Program-made: the position numbers and the translations under genes
Part shown: positions 1 to 8,203 of the stretch, one piece after another
How the letters are laid out: each line of letters opens with the position of its first letter
Position numbering within the stretch: the stretch's first letter is position 1
Assembly (NCBI RefSeq): GCF_017255295.1
Contig: NZ_JAFKDE010000002.1
Coordinates: 434,001-498,000 of the forward strand
DNA length: 64,000 nt
Direction: 5' to 3'
Origin: Nitratireductor aquimarinus
GTDB lineage: Bacteria > Pseudomonadota > Alphaproteobacteria > Rhizobiales > Rhizobiaceae
Notes under the pieces: generated by a model
Told to the model about the DNA's origin: nothing
What the model saw: the letters and a program-made list of their open reading frames with translations, nothing else
Databases searched by the model: none

Positions 1-2
1 CG

Positions 3-554
3 CTTTCCTTCGACCTGGTGGGCGAGGACGTGCTGGTGACGGGCGCAGGCCCCATCGGCATCATGGGCGCATTGGTGGCGCAGGCCGTGGGCGCGCGCAA
101 GGTGGTCATCACCGACATCAATCCGGGCCGGCTGGAGCTCGCCAGAAAGCTTGGCGTGCAGCACACGATGAACGCGGCGGAAGAAACGCTGCCGGAGGTG
201 ATGCGCCAGCTGGGCATGACCGAGGGCTTTGATGTGGGGCTTGAAATGTCGGGTGCGGCTCCCGCCTTCCGCGACATGATCGACGTGATGAACAATGGCG
301 GCAAGATCGCCATTCTGGGCATTGCGCCGGCGGGTTTCGAGATCGACTGGAACAAGGTCATCTTCAAGATGCTGCACCTGAAGGGCATTTACGGGCGCGA
401 GATGTTCGAGACCTGGTACAAGATGATCGCGCTGGTTCAGACGCGGCTCGACGTGCGCGACCTGATCACCCACCGCATTGCCGCAGACGATTTCCGCGAA
501 GGCTTCGCCGCCATGCGTTCGGGCGAGGCCGGCAAGGTGGTGATGAGCTGGTAG
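3..554 (+). CDS. tdh: L-threonine 3-dehydrogenase, C-terminal part (5' end outside window)
   Basis: This is the last 183 residues of a medium-chain zinc alcohol dehydrogenase; the frame is open to the window edge, so the start and the catalytic zinc ligands lie upstream. The visible part holds the Rossmann NAD-binding motif GAGPIG and the segments [24 protein letters not shown] and MRSGEAGKV, which closely follow my recollection of E. coli Tdh. The enzyme oxidises L-threonine to 2-amino-3-ketobutyrate, which Kbl cleaves to glycine and acetyl-CoA. kbl is not in view and may lie upstream. A long palindrome follows the stop and separates this gene from the convergent MarR gene. Confidence 0.93.
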   Translation, partial: LSFDLVGEDVLVTGAGPIGIMGALVAQAVGARKVVITDINPGRLELARKLGVQHTMNAAEETLPEVMRQLGMTEGFDVGLEMSGAAPAFRDMIDVMNNGGKIAILGIAPAGFEIDWNKVIFKMLHLKGIYGREMFETWYKMIALVQTRLDVRDLITHRIAADDFREGFAAMRSGEAGKVVMSW

Positions 555-564
555 CGCCGTTGCA

Positions 565-608
565 GCAATTCCAGGAAAAGCGGGAACCGGTTTTCCGTCC
601 GGAATTGC
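565..608. repeat. Rhizobial-type intergenic palindrome
   Basis: GCAATTCC at 565-572 pairs with GGAATTGC at 601-608, and the inner arms GGAAAA and TTTTCC also pair, giving a long hairpin. The sequence resembles a palindrome that recurs between genes in many Rhizobiales genomes (from memory). It fills the gap between the convergent tdh and MarR stops and may act as a bidirectional 3' end. Confidence 0.7.
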
Positions 609-609
609 T

Positions 610-1095
610 CTAATCTTCCAGTGCGGCGCGCTCCAGGGCTTCAAGGCCGGTGAGAAGGGCTGCGCGCTCTTCCGGCTCCATGCGGGCGAGAAGCCGCGTC
701 TCGAAGCCGTGCGCGACGGGCACCATGTCTTCATAGGCCTTCTGGCCCACCCTGCTGAGGGTCAGGCGCTCCACGCGGCGATCCTGCGCGTCGGGCTCGC
801 GCAGGAGCCAGCGCCGCTCTTCCAGCGAGGCGACGGCGCGGCTCACCTTGGTCTTGTGCATGGAAGAATGCGCGCCGATATCGGTCGCGGTCATGGTGCC
901 GAACTGGCCGAGCGTGGCGAGCGTGCGCCATTCGGGCCGCGTCAGGCCGAGGCGTGCGCGATAGGCCTGCGAGAATTTGCGGCTGATCGCATCGGTGAGA
1001 CGCGTGAGCCGATAGGGCAGAAAAGCCTCCAGTGCGAGGATGGTGCGGTCGGTTGCGTTCCGGGGGAAGCCGGGCGGGGGAACGGACGTGGTCAT
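610..1095 (-). CDS. MarR family transcriptional regulator, probable homogentisate pathway regulator
   Basis: The 161-residue protein has a MarR-type winged helix: LTRPEWRTLATLGQFG, then TATDIGAHSSMHKTKVSRAVA as the recognition region, then a wing with DRRVERLTLS. I start it at the ATG at 1095 because GGAG lies 12 bases upstream and family similarity begins near there; the frame is open further upstream to 1260. It is divergent from hmgA across a 197-base gap, so the simplest reading is ligand-responsive repression of the homogentisate genes and of itself. The ligand is inferred from context only. Confidence 0.85.
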   Translation of the reverse strand: MTTSVPPPGFPRNATDRTILALEAFLPYRLTRLTDAISRKFSQAYRARLGLTRPEWRTLATLGQFGTMTATDIGAHSSMHKTKVSRAVASLEERRWLLREPDAQDRRVERLTLSRVGQKAYEDMVPVAHGFETRLLARMEPEERAALLTGLEALERAALED

Positions 1096-1126
1096 GTGCG
1101 GCGGTTTCTCCTTATGTTTCCCTCTG

Positions 1127-1190
1127 GAGCGCCGTGCGTCCATTCGGACGCAGAAAGGACGCTCTAACCTGTTTGACCCGCGCATCGTGT
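1127..1190. repeat. Dispersed intergenic repeat, copy 1
   Basis: A GAGCGCCGTGCGTCC block is followed by ATTC and GGACGCA, forming the inverted repeat TGCGTCC/GGACGCA, then AAAGGACGCT. A nearly identical block sits at 15658-15720. The family resembles a short intergenic repeat common in rhizobial genomes (from memory). Here it lies in the hmgA/MarR divergent region. Confidence 0.75.
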
Positions 1191-1248
1191 TTTCCGAATT
1201 TCGGGCCGATGCTCTGGTGCCGTTGATAGTTACATTCGCCATGGTTAC

Positions 1249-1258
1249 GGTTGCAACC
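1249..1258. promoter_or_regulatory. Candidate operator in the MarR-hmgA divergent region
   Basis: GGTTGCAACC is a perfect 10-base palindrome 35 bases before the hmgA start. Just upstream are two direct copies of GTTAC (about 1229 and 1244). It is a plausible MarR-family binding site by position and symmetry only. Confidence 0.4.
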
Positions 1259-1292
1259 AATTCGTCGCTTCCCCGACTTCATGGAGGAATGA

Positions 1293-2606
1293 ATGACCGT
1301 CCAGTACATGCCGGGCTTCGGCAATGACTTTGAAACGGAAAGCCTGCCCGGCGCGCTGCCGCAGGGGCAGAACTCGCCGCAGCAGCCCGCTTACGGGCTT
1401 TATGCAGAACAGCTTTCGGGCTCGCCCTTCACCGCGCCGCGCGGGACGAATGAGCGGTCCTGGCTCTATCGCATTCGCCCGAGCGTGAGGCACACCGGCC
1501 GCTTTACGGCGGTCAGCTTCGATGAGTGGAAGTCTGCGCCCAATGTGAACGATCACCAGCTTGCGCTCGGTCAGCTGCGCTGGGACCCGACGCCGATCCC
1601 GAACGAGAAGACCGATTTCCTGTCGGGCGTGCACACCATGACCACGGCGGGCGACGCGCAGGGGCAGGCCGGTATGGCGGCCCATGTCTACGCCTTCAAC
1701 ACGTCTATGGTGGATGACTATTTCTTCAACGCCGATGGCGAGTTGATGCTGGTGCCGCAGGAAGGCGGTCTGCGCATCAAGACCGAAATGGGCATCATCG
1801 AGATCCAGCCCGGCGAACTGGCGGTTCTGCCGCGGGGCATGGTTTTCCAGGTGGAGCTGATGGACGGGCCGGCGCGCGGCTATATGTGCGAGAATTACGG
1901 CGCGAAATTCACCCTGCCGGATCGCGGCCCCATCGGCGCGAACTGCCTGGCCAATCCGCGCGACTTCAAGACGCCGGTCGCCTGGTATGAGGAAAAGGAA
2001 ACGCCCTGCCGGCTGTTCGTGAAATGGTGCGGCCAGTTTCATGTGACGGAGATCGGCCATTCGCCGCTCGACGTGGTGGCATGGCACGGCAATTACGCGC
2101 CTTACAAATACGACCTGTCCACCTTCTCGCCGGTGGGAGCGATCCTGTTCGATCATCCCGACCCGTCGATCTTCACGGTGCTGACCGCGCCGTCGGGTGA
2201 GGAGGGCACGGCCAATATCGATTTCGTGATCTTCCCGCCGCGCTGGATGGTGGCCGAACACACGTTCCGCCCGCCCTGGTATCACCGCAACATCATGAGC
2301 GAGTTCATGGGCCTGATCAAAGGCCAGTACGACGCCAAGGAAGAGGGTTTCGTGCCCGGCGGCTCGTCGCTGCACAACATGATGCTGCCGCATGGGCCGG
2401 ACACGTTCGGCTTCGAGAAGGCCAGCCATGGGGAACTGAAGCCGGTGAAACTGGAAGAGACCATGGCGTTCATGTTCGAAACCCGGTTCCCGCAGCACCT
2501 CACGCGCTATGCGGCCGAGACCGACACACTGCAGGAAGATTACATCGACTGCTGGAAGGACCTCAAGAAGCGCTTCAACGGAACGCCGGAGGGCGACTGG
2601 TCCTGA
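1293..2606 (+). CDS. hmgA: Homogentisate 1,2-dioxygenase
   Basis: The 437-residue protein matches HmgA in length and sequence throughout, starting with the typical [19 protein letters not shown]. It cleaves the homogentisate ring with O2, using non-haem Fe(II), to give 4-maleylacetoacetate. The iron-site region is visible as FRPPWYHRN followed by SEFMG, with the conserved [11 protein letters not shown] near the C-terminus. The ATG at 1293 follows GGAGGAATGA. The fumarylacetoacetase gene follows 91 bases downstream on the same strand, so the two are probably co-transcribed. Repression by the divergent MarR protein is likely. Confidence 0.97.
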   Translation: MTVQYMPGFGNDFETESLPGALPQGQNSPQQPAYGLYAEQLSGSPFTAPRGTNERSWLYRIRPSVRHTGRFTAVSFDEWKSAPNVNDHQLALGQLRWDPTPIPNEKTDFLSGVHTMTTAGDAQGQAGMAAHVYAFNTSMVDDYFFNADGELMLVPQEGGLRIKTEMGIIEIQPGELAVLPRGMVFQVELMDGPARGYMCENYGAKFTLPDRGPIGANCLANPRDFKTPVAWYEEKETPCRLFVKWCGQFHVTEIGHSPLDVVAWHGNYAPYKYDLSTFSPVGAILFDHPDPSIFTVLTAPSGEEGTANIDFVIFPPRWMVAEHTFRPPWYHRNIMSEFMGLIKGQYDAKEEGFVPGGSSLHNMMLPHGPDTFGFEKASHGELKPVKLEETMAFMFETRFPQHLTRYAAETDTLQEDYIDCWKDLKKRFNGTPEGDWS

Positions 2607-2697
2607 TCGACCAGAGCGACCACAGGCGATATGATCGGCGTTGGTCCGGTGGACCTGCGCCGATTGCGCGTCTTCCCCAACGCATAAAGGACATTGC

Positions 2698-3717
2698 ATG
2701 AAACTCGCTACGCTGAAGAACGGAACGCGCGACGGCAAGCTGGTCGTCGTCTCGCGCGACCTGACCCGTTGCACGGACGCTTCCTTTCTTGCGCCGACGC
2801 TGCAGGCAGCGCTCGATGACTGGTCCCGGATCGCGCCGCATCTGGCAGCCCTTTCCGAAAGCCTGGATCACGGCTCGGTGCCGGCAGAGCGCTTCCATGA
2901 GCATGATGCGCTTTCGCCGCTGCCGCGCGCCTATCAGTGGGCGGACGGTTCGGCCTACGTCAATCACGTGGAGCTGGTGCGCAAGGCGCGCGGGGCGGAA
3001 ATGCCCGCAAGCTTCTGGACCGATCCGCTGATGTATCAGGGCGGCTCCGACACGTTTCTGGCCCCGCGCGACCCGATCGTGATGGCGGATGAAGCCTATG
3101 GCATCGACATGGAAGGCGAGATCGCCGTGGTCGTCGATGACGTGCCGATGGGCGCGACGCCGGAAGAGGCGGCAGCGGCGATCCGGCTGGTGATGCTGGT
3201 GAACGACGTTTCGCTGCGGGGCCTGATCCCCGCCGAACTCGGCAAGGGGTTCGGCTTCTTCCAGTCGAAGCCGTCCTCGGCCTTCTCGCCGGTGGCGGTG
3301 ACGCCGGAAGAGCTGGGCGATGCATGGAACGGCGGCAAGCTCTCGCTGCCGCTTTGCGTGGACTACAATGGCAAGCCGTTCGGCCGGGCCGATGCGGGCG
3401 TCGACATGACCTTCGATTTCCCGACGCTGGTGGCGCATGCGGCAAAGACGCGACCGCTCGGAGCGGGTGCGATCATCGGTTCGGGCACGGTATCCAACAA
3501 GCTCGACGGCGGCCCCGGCAAGCCGGTTGACGCCGGTGGCGTGGGCTATTCCTGCATTGCCGAAATCCGCATGATCGAGACCATCAATGACGGCAAGCCG
3601 TCGACGCCCTTCATGCGCTTCGGCGACACGGTGCGCATCGAGATGAAGGATGGCGATGGCCATTCGATCTTCGGCGCGATCGAGCAGACTGTTCAGAAAT
3701 ACGAGAAAGGCGCGTAA
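2698..3717 (+). CDS. fahA: Fumarylacetoacetate hydrolase family protein (fumarylacetoacetase)
   Basis: The 339-residue protein belongs to the short prokaryotic class of fumarylacetoacetases, with the FAH fold: a metal-binding acidic motif DMEGEIAVVVD, then LVNDVSLRGL, FFQSKPSSAFSPVAV and the late IGSGTVSN. It should hydrolyse fumarylacetoacetate to fumarate and acetoacetate, the last step after HmgA. I use the ATG at 2698 after AAAGGACATTGC. Its stop overlaps the next start (TAATG), indicating translational coupling to the MBL-fold gene. The isomerase normally needed between HmgA and this enzyme is not encoded in the cluster. Confidence 0.92.
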   Translation: MKLATLKNGTRDGKLVVVSRDLTRCTDASFLAPTLQAALDDWSRIAPHLAALSESLDHGSVPAERFHEHDALSPLPRAYQWADGSAYVNHVELVRKARGAEMPASFWTDPLMYQGGSDTFLAPRDPIVMADEAYGIDMEGEIAVVVDDVPMGATPEEAAAAIRLVMLVNDVSLRGLIPAELGKGFGFFQSKPSSAFSPVAVTPEELGDAWNGGKLSLPLCVDYNGKPFGRADAGVDMTFDFPTLVAHAAKTRPLGAGAIIGSGTVSNKLDGGPGKPVDAGGVGYSCIAEIRMIETINDGKPSTPFMRFGDTVRIEMKDGDGHSIFGAIEQTVQKYEKGA

Positions 3718-4667
3718 TGGCCAAGCAATTCGCATCCGCAGGCGACCTGACCGAAAAGAAGATCTCGTTTGACGAGATCGGCCGGGACCTCTGGGCCTTC
3801 ACCGCCGAGGGCGATCCCAATTCGGGCATCATCATTGGCGACGAGTCGGTGATGGTGATCGAGGCGCAGGCAACGCCGCGCCTCGCCGAAAAGGTGATCG
3901 AGAAGGTGCGCTCCGTCACCGACAAGCCGATCAGCCATCTGGTGCTGACGCATTATCACGCGGTGCGCGTGCTTGGCGCATCGGCCTATCAGGCCCCGAC
4001 CGTGATCATGAGCGACAAGGCGCGCTCGATGGTGGTGGAGCGCGGCAAGGAGGACTGGGATTCTGAATTCGTGCGGTTCCCGCGCCTGTTCCAGGGGCAT
4101 GAATCGATCCCCGGCCTGACCTGGCCCACCACCACCTTCTCGCAGTCGATGACGGTGTATCTGGGCAAGCGCCGGGTGGACCTGATGTTCCTTGGTCGCG
4201 CGCACACGGCGGGCGACATCGTGGCGTTCGTGCCGGACGCCAATGTGATGTTCACCGGCGATATCGTGGAGTACCACTCGGCCTGCTATTGCGGTGACGG
4301 GCATTTCCACGACTGGCCGGCGACGCTGGAGGAAATCCGCGCTTTCGATCTGGACGCCATCGCACCGGGACGCGGTGACGCGCTGGTGGGGCAGGGCATG
4401 GTCAACGAAGCGCTCGACCTGACGGGCGATTTCGTGATGTCCACCTATCAGCCGGTGGCCCGTGTGGCGCAGGGCGGTGGCACGCTGAAGGAGGCGTGGG
4501 ACGCCTGCCGCGCGGTGTGCGATCCGAAATTCTCCGACTATGCGATCTACGAGCATTGCCTGCCGTTCAATGTGGCGCGCGCCTATGACGAAGCGCTGGG
4601 CATCGATACGCCGCGCATCTGGACGGCAGAACGTGACCGCGAAATGTGGGACGCGCTGCAGGGATGA
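3717..4667 (+). CDS. MBL-fold metallo-hydrolase with altered metal motif
   Basis: The 316-residue protein has the metallo-beta-lactamase fold. The usual HxHxDH motif reads H79-Y-H81-A-V-R84, so the Asp and third His that bind the second metal are replaced by Val and Arg. Later motifs are kept: GRAHTAGD and FTGDIVE. The start overlaps the fumarylacetoacetase stop by one base. Similar proteins with the HYHAVRVLGAS segment occur beside homogentisate genes in other proteobacteria (from memory), but I know of no proven substrate. Given the missing isomerase, a role in handling maleylacetoacetate or a related ester is conceivable, but this is only inference. Confidence 0.8.
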   Translation: MAKQFASAGDLTEKKISFDEIGRDLWAFTAEGDPNSGIIIGDESVMVIEAQATPRLAEKVIEKVRSVTDKPISHLVLTHYHAVRVLGASAYQAPTVIMSDKARSMVVERGKEDWDSEFVRFPRLFQGHESIPGLTWPTTTFSQSMTVYLGKRRVDLMFLGRAHTAGDIVAFVPDANVMFTGDIVEYHSACYCGDGHFHDWPATLEEIRAFDLDAIAPGRGDALVGQGMVNEALDLTGDFVMSTYQPVARVAQGGGTLKEAWDACRAVCDPKFSDYAIYEHCLPFNVARAYDEALGIDTPRIWTAERDREMWDALQG

Positions 4668-4726
4668 CGTGATGAAGCGGGCCGGCGCGACGTTTGGAGG
4701 ACGCGCGCCGCTCGCGATGTCGGCTT

Positions 4727-4752
4727 CCTTCTCCCCGCTTGCGGGGAGAAGG
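4727..4752. repeat. 26-base palindrome (RIME-like), copy 1
   Basis: A perfect inverted repeat has 12-base arms (CCTTCTCCCCGC and its complement) around TT. The same 26 bases recur at 4876-4901. This core is typical of rhizobial intergenic mosaic elements (from memory). Confidence 0.8.
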
Positions 4753-4763
4753 TCCCGGCAGGG

Positions 4764-4805
4764 GGATGAGGGGCTGGGGATGAGGGGCTGGGGATGAGGG
4801 GCTGG
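4764..4805. repeat. 14-base tandem repeat, three copies
   Basis: The unit GGATGAGGGGCTGG repeats exactly three times (4764-4777, 4778-4791, 4792-4805), just downstream of the first palindrome. Its inverted counterpart CCCCTCATCC precedes the second palindrome once, so the tandem array looks like a local expansion of one arm of the element. Confidence 0.85.
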
Positions 4806-4875
4806 CGGCGACCTGATTGAGACTGGTTTTGCCGCGCATCCGCTGATTGCCGATGGCGCTTGCCCCTCATCCTTA

Positions 4876-4901
4876 CCTTCTCCCCGCTTGCGGGGAGAAG
4901 G
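4876..4901. repeat. 26-base palindrome (RIME-like), copy 2
   Basis: This is identical to the palindrome at 4727-4752 and is preceded by CCCCTCATCC, the mirror of the GATGAGGGG that follows copy 1. Confidence 0.8.
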
Positions 4902-5030
4902 GGTCGTCAGCGCTGGCGCTGTTTTTTCATGACCACCGACTTCATGACCGGAGTTGAGGGTCGTGCACTGGAAGAGGTTTGAGCCGCTTCTTTTTTGAGG
5001 AGAAGCGGCTGCAAGGGAGGGTAAAATCCA

Positions 5031-6647
5031 ATGCCGCGTTACGAGTACAGTCCCTTTCCCTACGCGACGCCGCCTGAACTCGCCGAAGGGCATGTCGGGC
5101 AATATCCGGTCGCCATCATTGGCGCAGGGCCAGTGGGGCTTGCCGCCGCCATCGACCTTGCGCAGCGTGGCGTTCCCGTCGTCGTGCTCGATGACAATGA
5201 TGTCGTGTCGGTGGGCAGCCGGGCGATCTGCTGGTCAAAACGCACGCTGGAGATTTTCGACCGGCTGGGCGTTGGCGAACGGATGGTCGAGAAGGGCGTG
5301 ACCTGGAAGGTGGGGCGCCTGTTCCACCGCGACCGCGAGGTGTGGAACTTCGACCTTTTGCCGGAGGAAGGCCATAAGATGCCGGCCTTCATCAACCTGC
5401 AGCAATATTACGTCGAACAGTATCTGGTGGAGCGGGCGGCCGACTTTCCCGAGCTGATCGATTTGCGCTGGAAGAACCGTGTTGCCGGGCTTGAGCAGAA
5501 GGGCAGCGATGTGCGCCTTCAGGTGGAAACGCCTGATGGCGCTTACGAGATGGACGCGGCCTGGGTGATCGCCTGTGATGGCGCGCGCTCGCCCGTGCGC
5601 GGCATGATGGGGCTCGATTTTGCGGGGCAGGTGTTCGAGGAGCGTTTCCTGATCGCCGATGTGGAGATGAAGGCGGACTTTCCCTCAGAGCGCTGGTTCT
5701 GGTTCGAGCCGCCCTTCCACAAGGGGCAGTCGGCGCTGCTGCACAAGCAGCCGGACGATATTTACCGCATCGATCTGCAGCTTGGCCCGGACGCCGATCC
5801 GGACGAAGAGAAAAAGCCGGAGAATGTGATCCCGCGCATCGCCAAGGTGATCGGGCACTCGAAATTCGAGCTCGACTGGGTGTCGGTCTACACATTCCAG
5901 TGCCGCAGGCTGGAGCGCTTCGTGCATGATCGCGTGATCTTTGCCGGCGACAGCGCGCACATCGTGTCGCCCTTCGGCGCGCGGGGCGGCAATGGCGGCA
6001 TTCAGGACATCGACAATCTGTGCTGGAAGCTGGCGCTGGTGGTGCAGGGCGAGGCTCCGGCCTCGCTGATTGAGACCTATGACGAGGAGCGCGTTCACGG
6101 GGCGGATGAGAACATCCTGAACTCGGCGCGTTCCACTTCGTTCATGACGCCGAAGAGCGAGATGGAGCGCATTTTCCGCGACAGCATTCTGGAGCTTTCG
6201 CAGGAGCATGATTTTGCGCGGCGACTGGTGAATTCGGGCCGGCTTTCAAAACCGTGCTCGCTGGCCGGCTGCACATTGCAGGCGCCGTGGGATGGCGAGA
6301 GCCCGCTTGCGCCGGGCGAAGCGATGGCCGATGCGCCGGTGCGCGTGGAAGGCAGGGCGTCCTGGCTGCTCGGCGAGGCGGGCGGCGGTTTCGTGCTTCT
6401 GGCGGTCGATTGCGATCCGCCCATCGGTCTGCCTGCGGGGCTGCATGTGGTGCAGGTGACGCAACCCGGCGCTTCGGCGGTGGACGGTGTGGAGCATGTC
6501 GAGGACAGCGCGGGGGCGGTTGCGGCACGCTATGGCGCGGGGCGGCTTTATCTGTTGCGGCCCGACCAGCATGTGGCGGCGGTGTTCAGGCAGCCCGACG
6601 CCCATGAGATCGCCGCCGCCATGACCCATGCGATGGGGAGGGAATGA
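5031..6647 (+). CDS. FAD-dependent aromatic monooxygenase (PheA/TfdB/MhpA class), possibly 3-hydroxyphenylacetate 6-hydroxylase large subunit
   Basis: The 538-residue flavoprotein has the group A aromatic hydroxylase layout: an FAD-binding GAGPVGLAAAIDLAQRG near residue 27, a DGARSPVR motif near residue 182, and FAGDSAHIVSPFGARGGNGG for the second FAD contact near residue 305. It lies in the homogentisate cluster and is translationally coupled to a 68-residue DUF2783 protein. Pseudomonas putida 3-hydroxyphenylacetate 6-hydroxylase (MhaAB) is reported as a flavoprotein with a small coupling protein and makes homogentisate, so this pair may do the same. Other phenolic substrates remain possible. 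The ATG follows a strong AAGGGAGG site. Confidence 0.85.
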   Translation: MPRYEYSPFPYATPPELAEGHVGQYPVAIIGAGPVGLAAAIDLAQRGVPVVVLDDNDVVSVGSRAICWSKRTLEIFDRLGVGERMVEKGVTWKVGRLFHRDREVWNFDLLPEEGHKMPAFINLQQYYVEQYLVERAADFPELIDLRWKNRVAGLEQKGSDVRLQVETPDGAYEMDAAWVIACDGARSPVRGMMGLDFAGQVFEERFLIADVEMKADFPSERWFWFEPPFHKGQSALLHKQPDDIYRIDLQLGPDADPDEEKKPENVIPRIAKVIGHSKFELDWVSVYTFQCRRLERFVHDRVIFAGDSAHIVSPFGARGGNGGIQDIDNLCWKLALVVQGEAPASLIETYDEERVHGADENILNSARSTSFMTPKSEMERIFRDSILELSQEHDFARRLVNSGRLSKPCSLAGCTLQAPWDGESPLAPGEAMADAPVRVEGRASWLLGEAGGGFVLLAVDCDPPIGLPAGLHVVQVTQPGASAVDGVEHVEDSAGAVAARYGAGRLYLLRPDQHVAAVFRQPDAHEIAAAMTHAMGRE

Positions 6648-6850
6648 CGATGGACAGAACGGATGTCGGCCGTGACCGGCTGGGGACTGACGGCGATGAT
6701 TTCTATGCGGCCCTGATGGCGGCGCATGAGGGGCTCAGCCTTGAGGAAAGCGCGCGGCTGAACGCGAAGCTGGTGCTGCTTCTGGCCAATCAGGTGGGCG
6801 ATCTGGAAACGATCCGCGAGGTGCTGGCAGCGGCACGCGGCAGCGCCTGA
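6644..6850 (+). CDS. DUF2783 family small protein, probable partner of the monooxygenase
   Basis: The 68-residue, helical, acidic protein (for example GDDFYAALMAAHEGLSLEESARLNAKLVLLL split over two predicted helices) matches the DUF2783 type seen next to FAD monooxygenases. Its ATG overlaps the monooxygenase stop (ATGA), which favours equimolar synthesis. It has no catalytic motif, signal or membrane segment. A coupling or stabilising subunit role like that described for MhaB is inferred from size and position. A terminator follows 16 bases after the stop. Confidence 0.75.
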   Translation: MTMDRTDVGRDRLGTDGDDFYAALMAAHEGLSLEESARLNAKLVLLLANQVGDLETIREVLAAARGSA

Positions 6851-6866
6851 CAGGCGCATGAGAGAA

Positions 6867-6898
6867 GGGGCAGGCCGTTTTCCGGTCCTGCCCCTTTT
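6867..6898 (+). terminator. Rho-independent terminator after the monooxygenase operon
   Basis: GGGGCAGG (6867-6874) pairs with CCTGCCCC (6887-6894) around a 12-base loop and is followed by TTTT. It lies between the convergent DUF2783 gene and hppD. Confidence 0.8.
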
Positions 6899-6946
6899 CC
6901 GCTTCCTGCGGGCCGCAATCGGTGCAGCCCGCATCTGACGTAGCGC

Positions 6947-8059
6947 CTATTCGGCGGCGTCGACCTTGATGACGCCGCGGCGGATCTGGTCTTCCTCGAT
7001 GCTCTCGAACAGGGCGCGGAAATTGCCCTCGCCGAAGCCTTCATCGCCCTTGCGCTGAATGAACTCGAAGAAGATCGGGCCGATGACGGTTTTGGAGAAG
7101 ATCTGCAGCAGAATCTTGGTCATGCCGCCATTCACCACGCCTTCGCCATCGATCAGGATGCCGTGCGTCTTCATGCGCTCAATGGGCTCGTCATGGCCCT
7201 GCACGCGATCATGGCTGCGCTCGAAATAGGTCTCGGGCGGGCCGGGCATGAATTTCAGGCCGTTGTCGGCAAGCCTGTCGGTGGCATCATAGATGCCGTC
7301 CGTGCCGACTGCGATGTGCTGGATGCCTTCGCCCTTGTATTTCTTCAGATATTCGACGATCTGGCTCGTGTCGTCCTTGGACTCGTTGAGCGGGATGCGG
7401 ATCTTGCCGCAGGGGCTGGTGATCGCGCGGGAAACGAGGCCGGTGATGCGGCCGTCGATGTCGAAATAGTGGATCTGCGTGAAGCCGAAGAGCTCACGGT
7501 AGAAGTCCCACCACTTGTCCATGTTGCCGCGATAGACATTGTGGGTGAGGTGATCGAGATAGTAGAAGCCGACGCCTTCCGGGCGCGGGTTCTTCTCGCC
7601 CAGCCAGTCGAATTCGGCCTCATAGGCCGAGCCTTTGTCGCCATAGGCGTCGATGAAGTAGATCAGCGAGCCGCCAATGCCGACAATGGCCGGCACGTCG
7701 AGCGTCCTGTCGTCGCCTTCATAGGGCTCTGCGCCCTTGGAAACCGCATGATCGAAGGCTTGCTTCGCATCGACCACGCGCCAGGCCATGGACGGTGCGC
7801 AGGGGCCATGCTCGTCGACGAAGCGCATGGCGTGGCTGCCGGGCTCGGCATTGACGATGTAGTTGATGTCGCCCTGACGCCAGACGGAGACCTTCTTCGT
7901 CTTGTGACGGGCCACTTCCGTGTAACCCATCTTGGTGAACAGATCGGCGAGTTTTTCCGGCTCCGAATGGGCGAATTCGACGAATTCAAAACCGTCCGTG
8001 CCGGCCGGGTTTTCCTTCGTGATTTCCGGGGGCGGTGCGTCGTGGGGGAACGGACCCAT
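6947..8059 (-). CDS. hppD: 4-hydroxyphenylpyruvate dioxygenase
   Basis: The 370-residue protein has the two vicinal-oxygen-chelate halves of HppD. The Fe(II) ligands are visible in context: His in YLDHLTHNV, His in GIQHIAVGTDGIYD and Glu in FFEFIQRKGDEGFGEGNF. It converts 4-hydroxyphenylpyruvate to homogentisate with CO2 release, feeding HmgA. It is convergent with the monooxygenase operon and divergent from an Lrp-type regulator. The ATG at 8059 is preceded by AGGAGGAGTT, a strong binding site. Repeated GCATTTT motifs in the divergent gap suggest control by the Lrp protein. Confidence 0.96.
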   Translation of the reverse strand: MGPFPHDAPPPEITKENPAGTDGFEFVEFAHSEPEKLADLFTKMGYTEVARHKTKKVSVWRQGDINYIVNAEPGSHAMRFVDEHGPCAPSMAWRVVDAKQAFDHAVSKGAEPYEGDDRTLDVPAIVGIGGSLIYFIDAYGDKGSAYEAEFDWLGEKNPRPEGVGFYYLDHLTHNVYRGNMDKWWDFYRELFGFTQIHYFDIDGRITGLVSRAITSPCGKIRIPLNESKDDTSQIVEYLKKYKGEGIQHIAVGTDGIYDATDRLADNGLKFMPGPPETYFERSHDRVQGHDEPIERMKTHGILIDGEGVVNGGMTKILLQIFSKTVIGPIFFEFIQRKGDEGFGEGNFRALFESIEEDQIRRGVIKVDAAE

Positions 8060-8082
8060 GGAATAACTCCTCCTGAATTGGG

Positions 8083-8161
8083 AAAATGCGCGCGTTTTTC
8101 AACGCATGGGGCATTTTAGGCGGAGTGGCCTGCAAGCGGCTTGCATTCTGGGGCGCATTTT
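8083..8161. promoter_or_regulatory. Candidate Lrp/AsnC operator region between hppD and the lrp-type gene
   Basis: Three copies of one motif lie in the 144-base divergent gap: AAAATGCGC at 8083, GGGGCATTTT at 8108 and GCGCATTTT at 8153. The first is inverted relative to the others. Repeated, loosely symmetric AT-containing sites suit octameric Lrp/AsnC regulators. No binding evidence is available. Confidence 0.4.
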
Positions 8162-8203
8162 GTGACAAGAGCGCGTGGATCGTGCATGTTGGAGGAGAAT
8201 TGC

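Larger units (their letters stand above)
4668..5030. other. Gene-free, repeat-rich spacer in the homogentisate cluster
   Basis: The 363 bases between the MBL-fold and FAD monooxygenase genes hold no credible gene. They contain two identical 26-base palindromes and a three-copy 14-base tandem repeat, annotated separately. The GATGAGGGG block after the first palindrome and the CCCCTCATC block before the second are inverted relative to each other, so the whole insert is roughly mirror-symmetric. AAGGGAGG about 10 bases before 5031 is a good ribosome binding site for the next gene. Confidence 0.8.
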
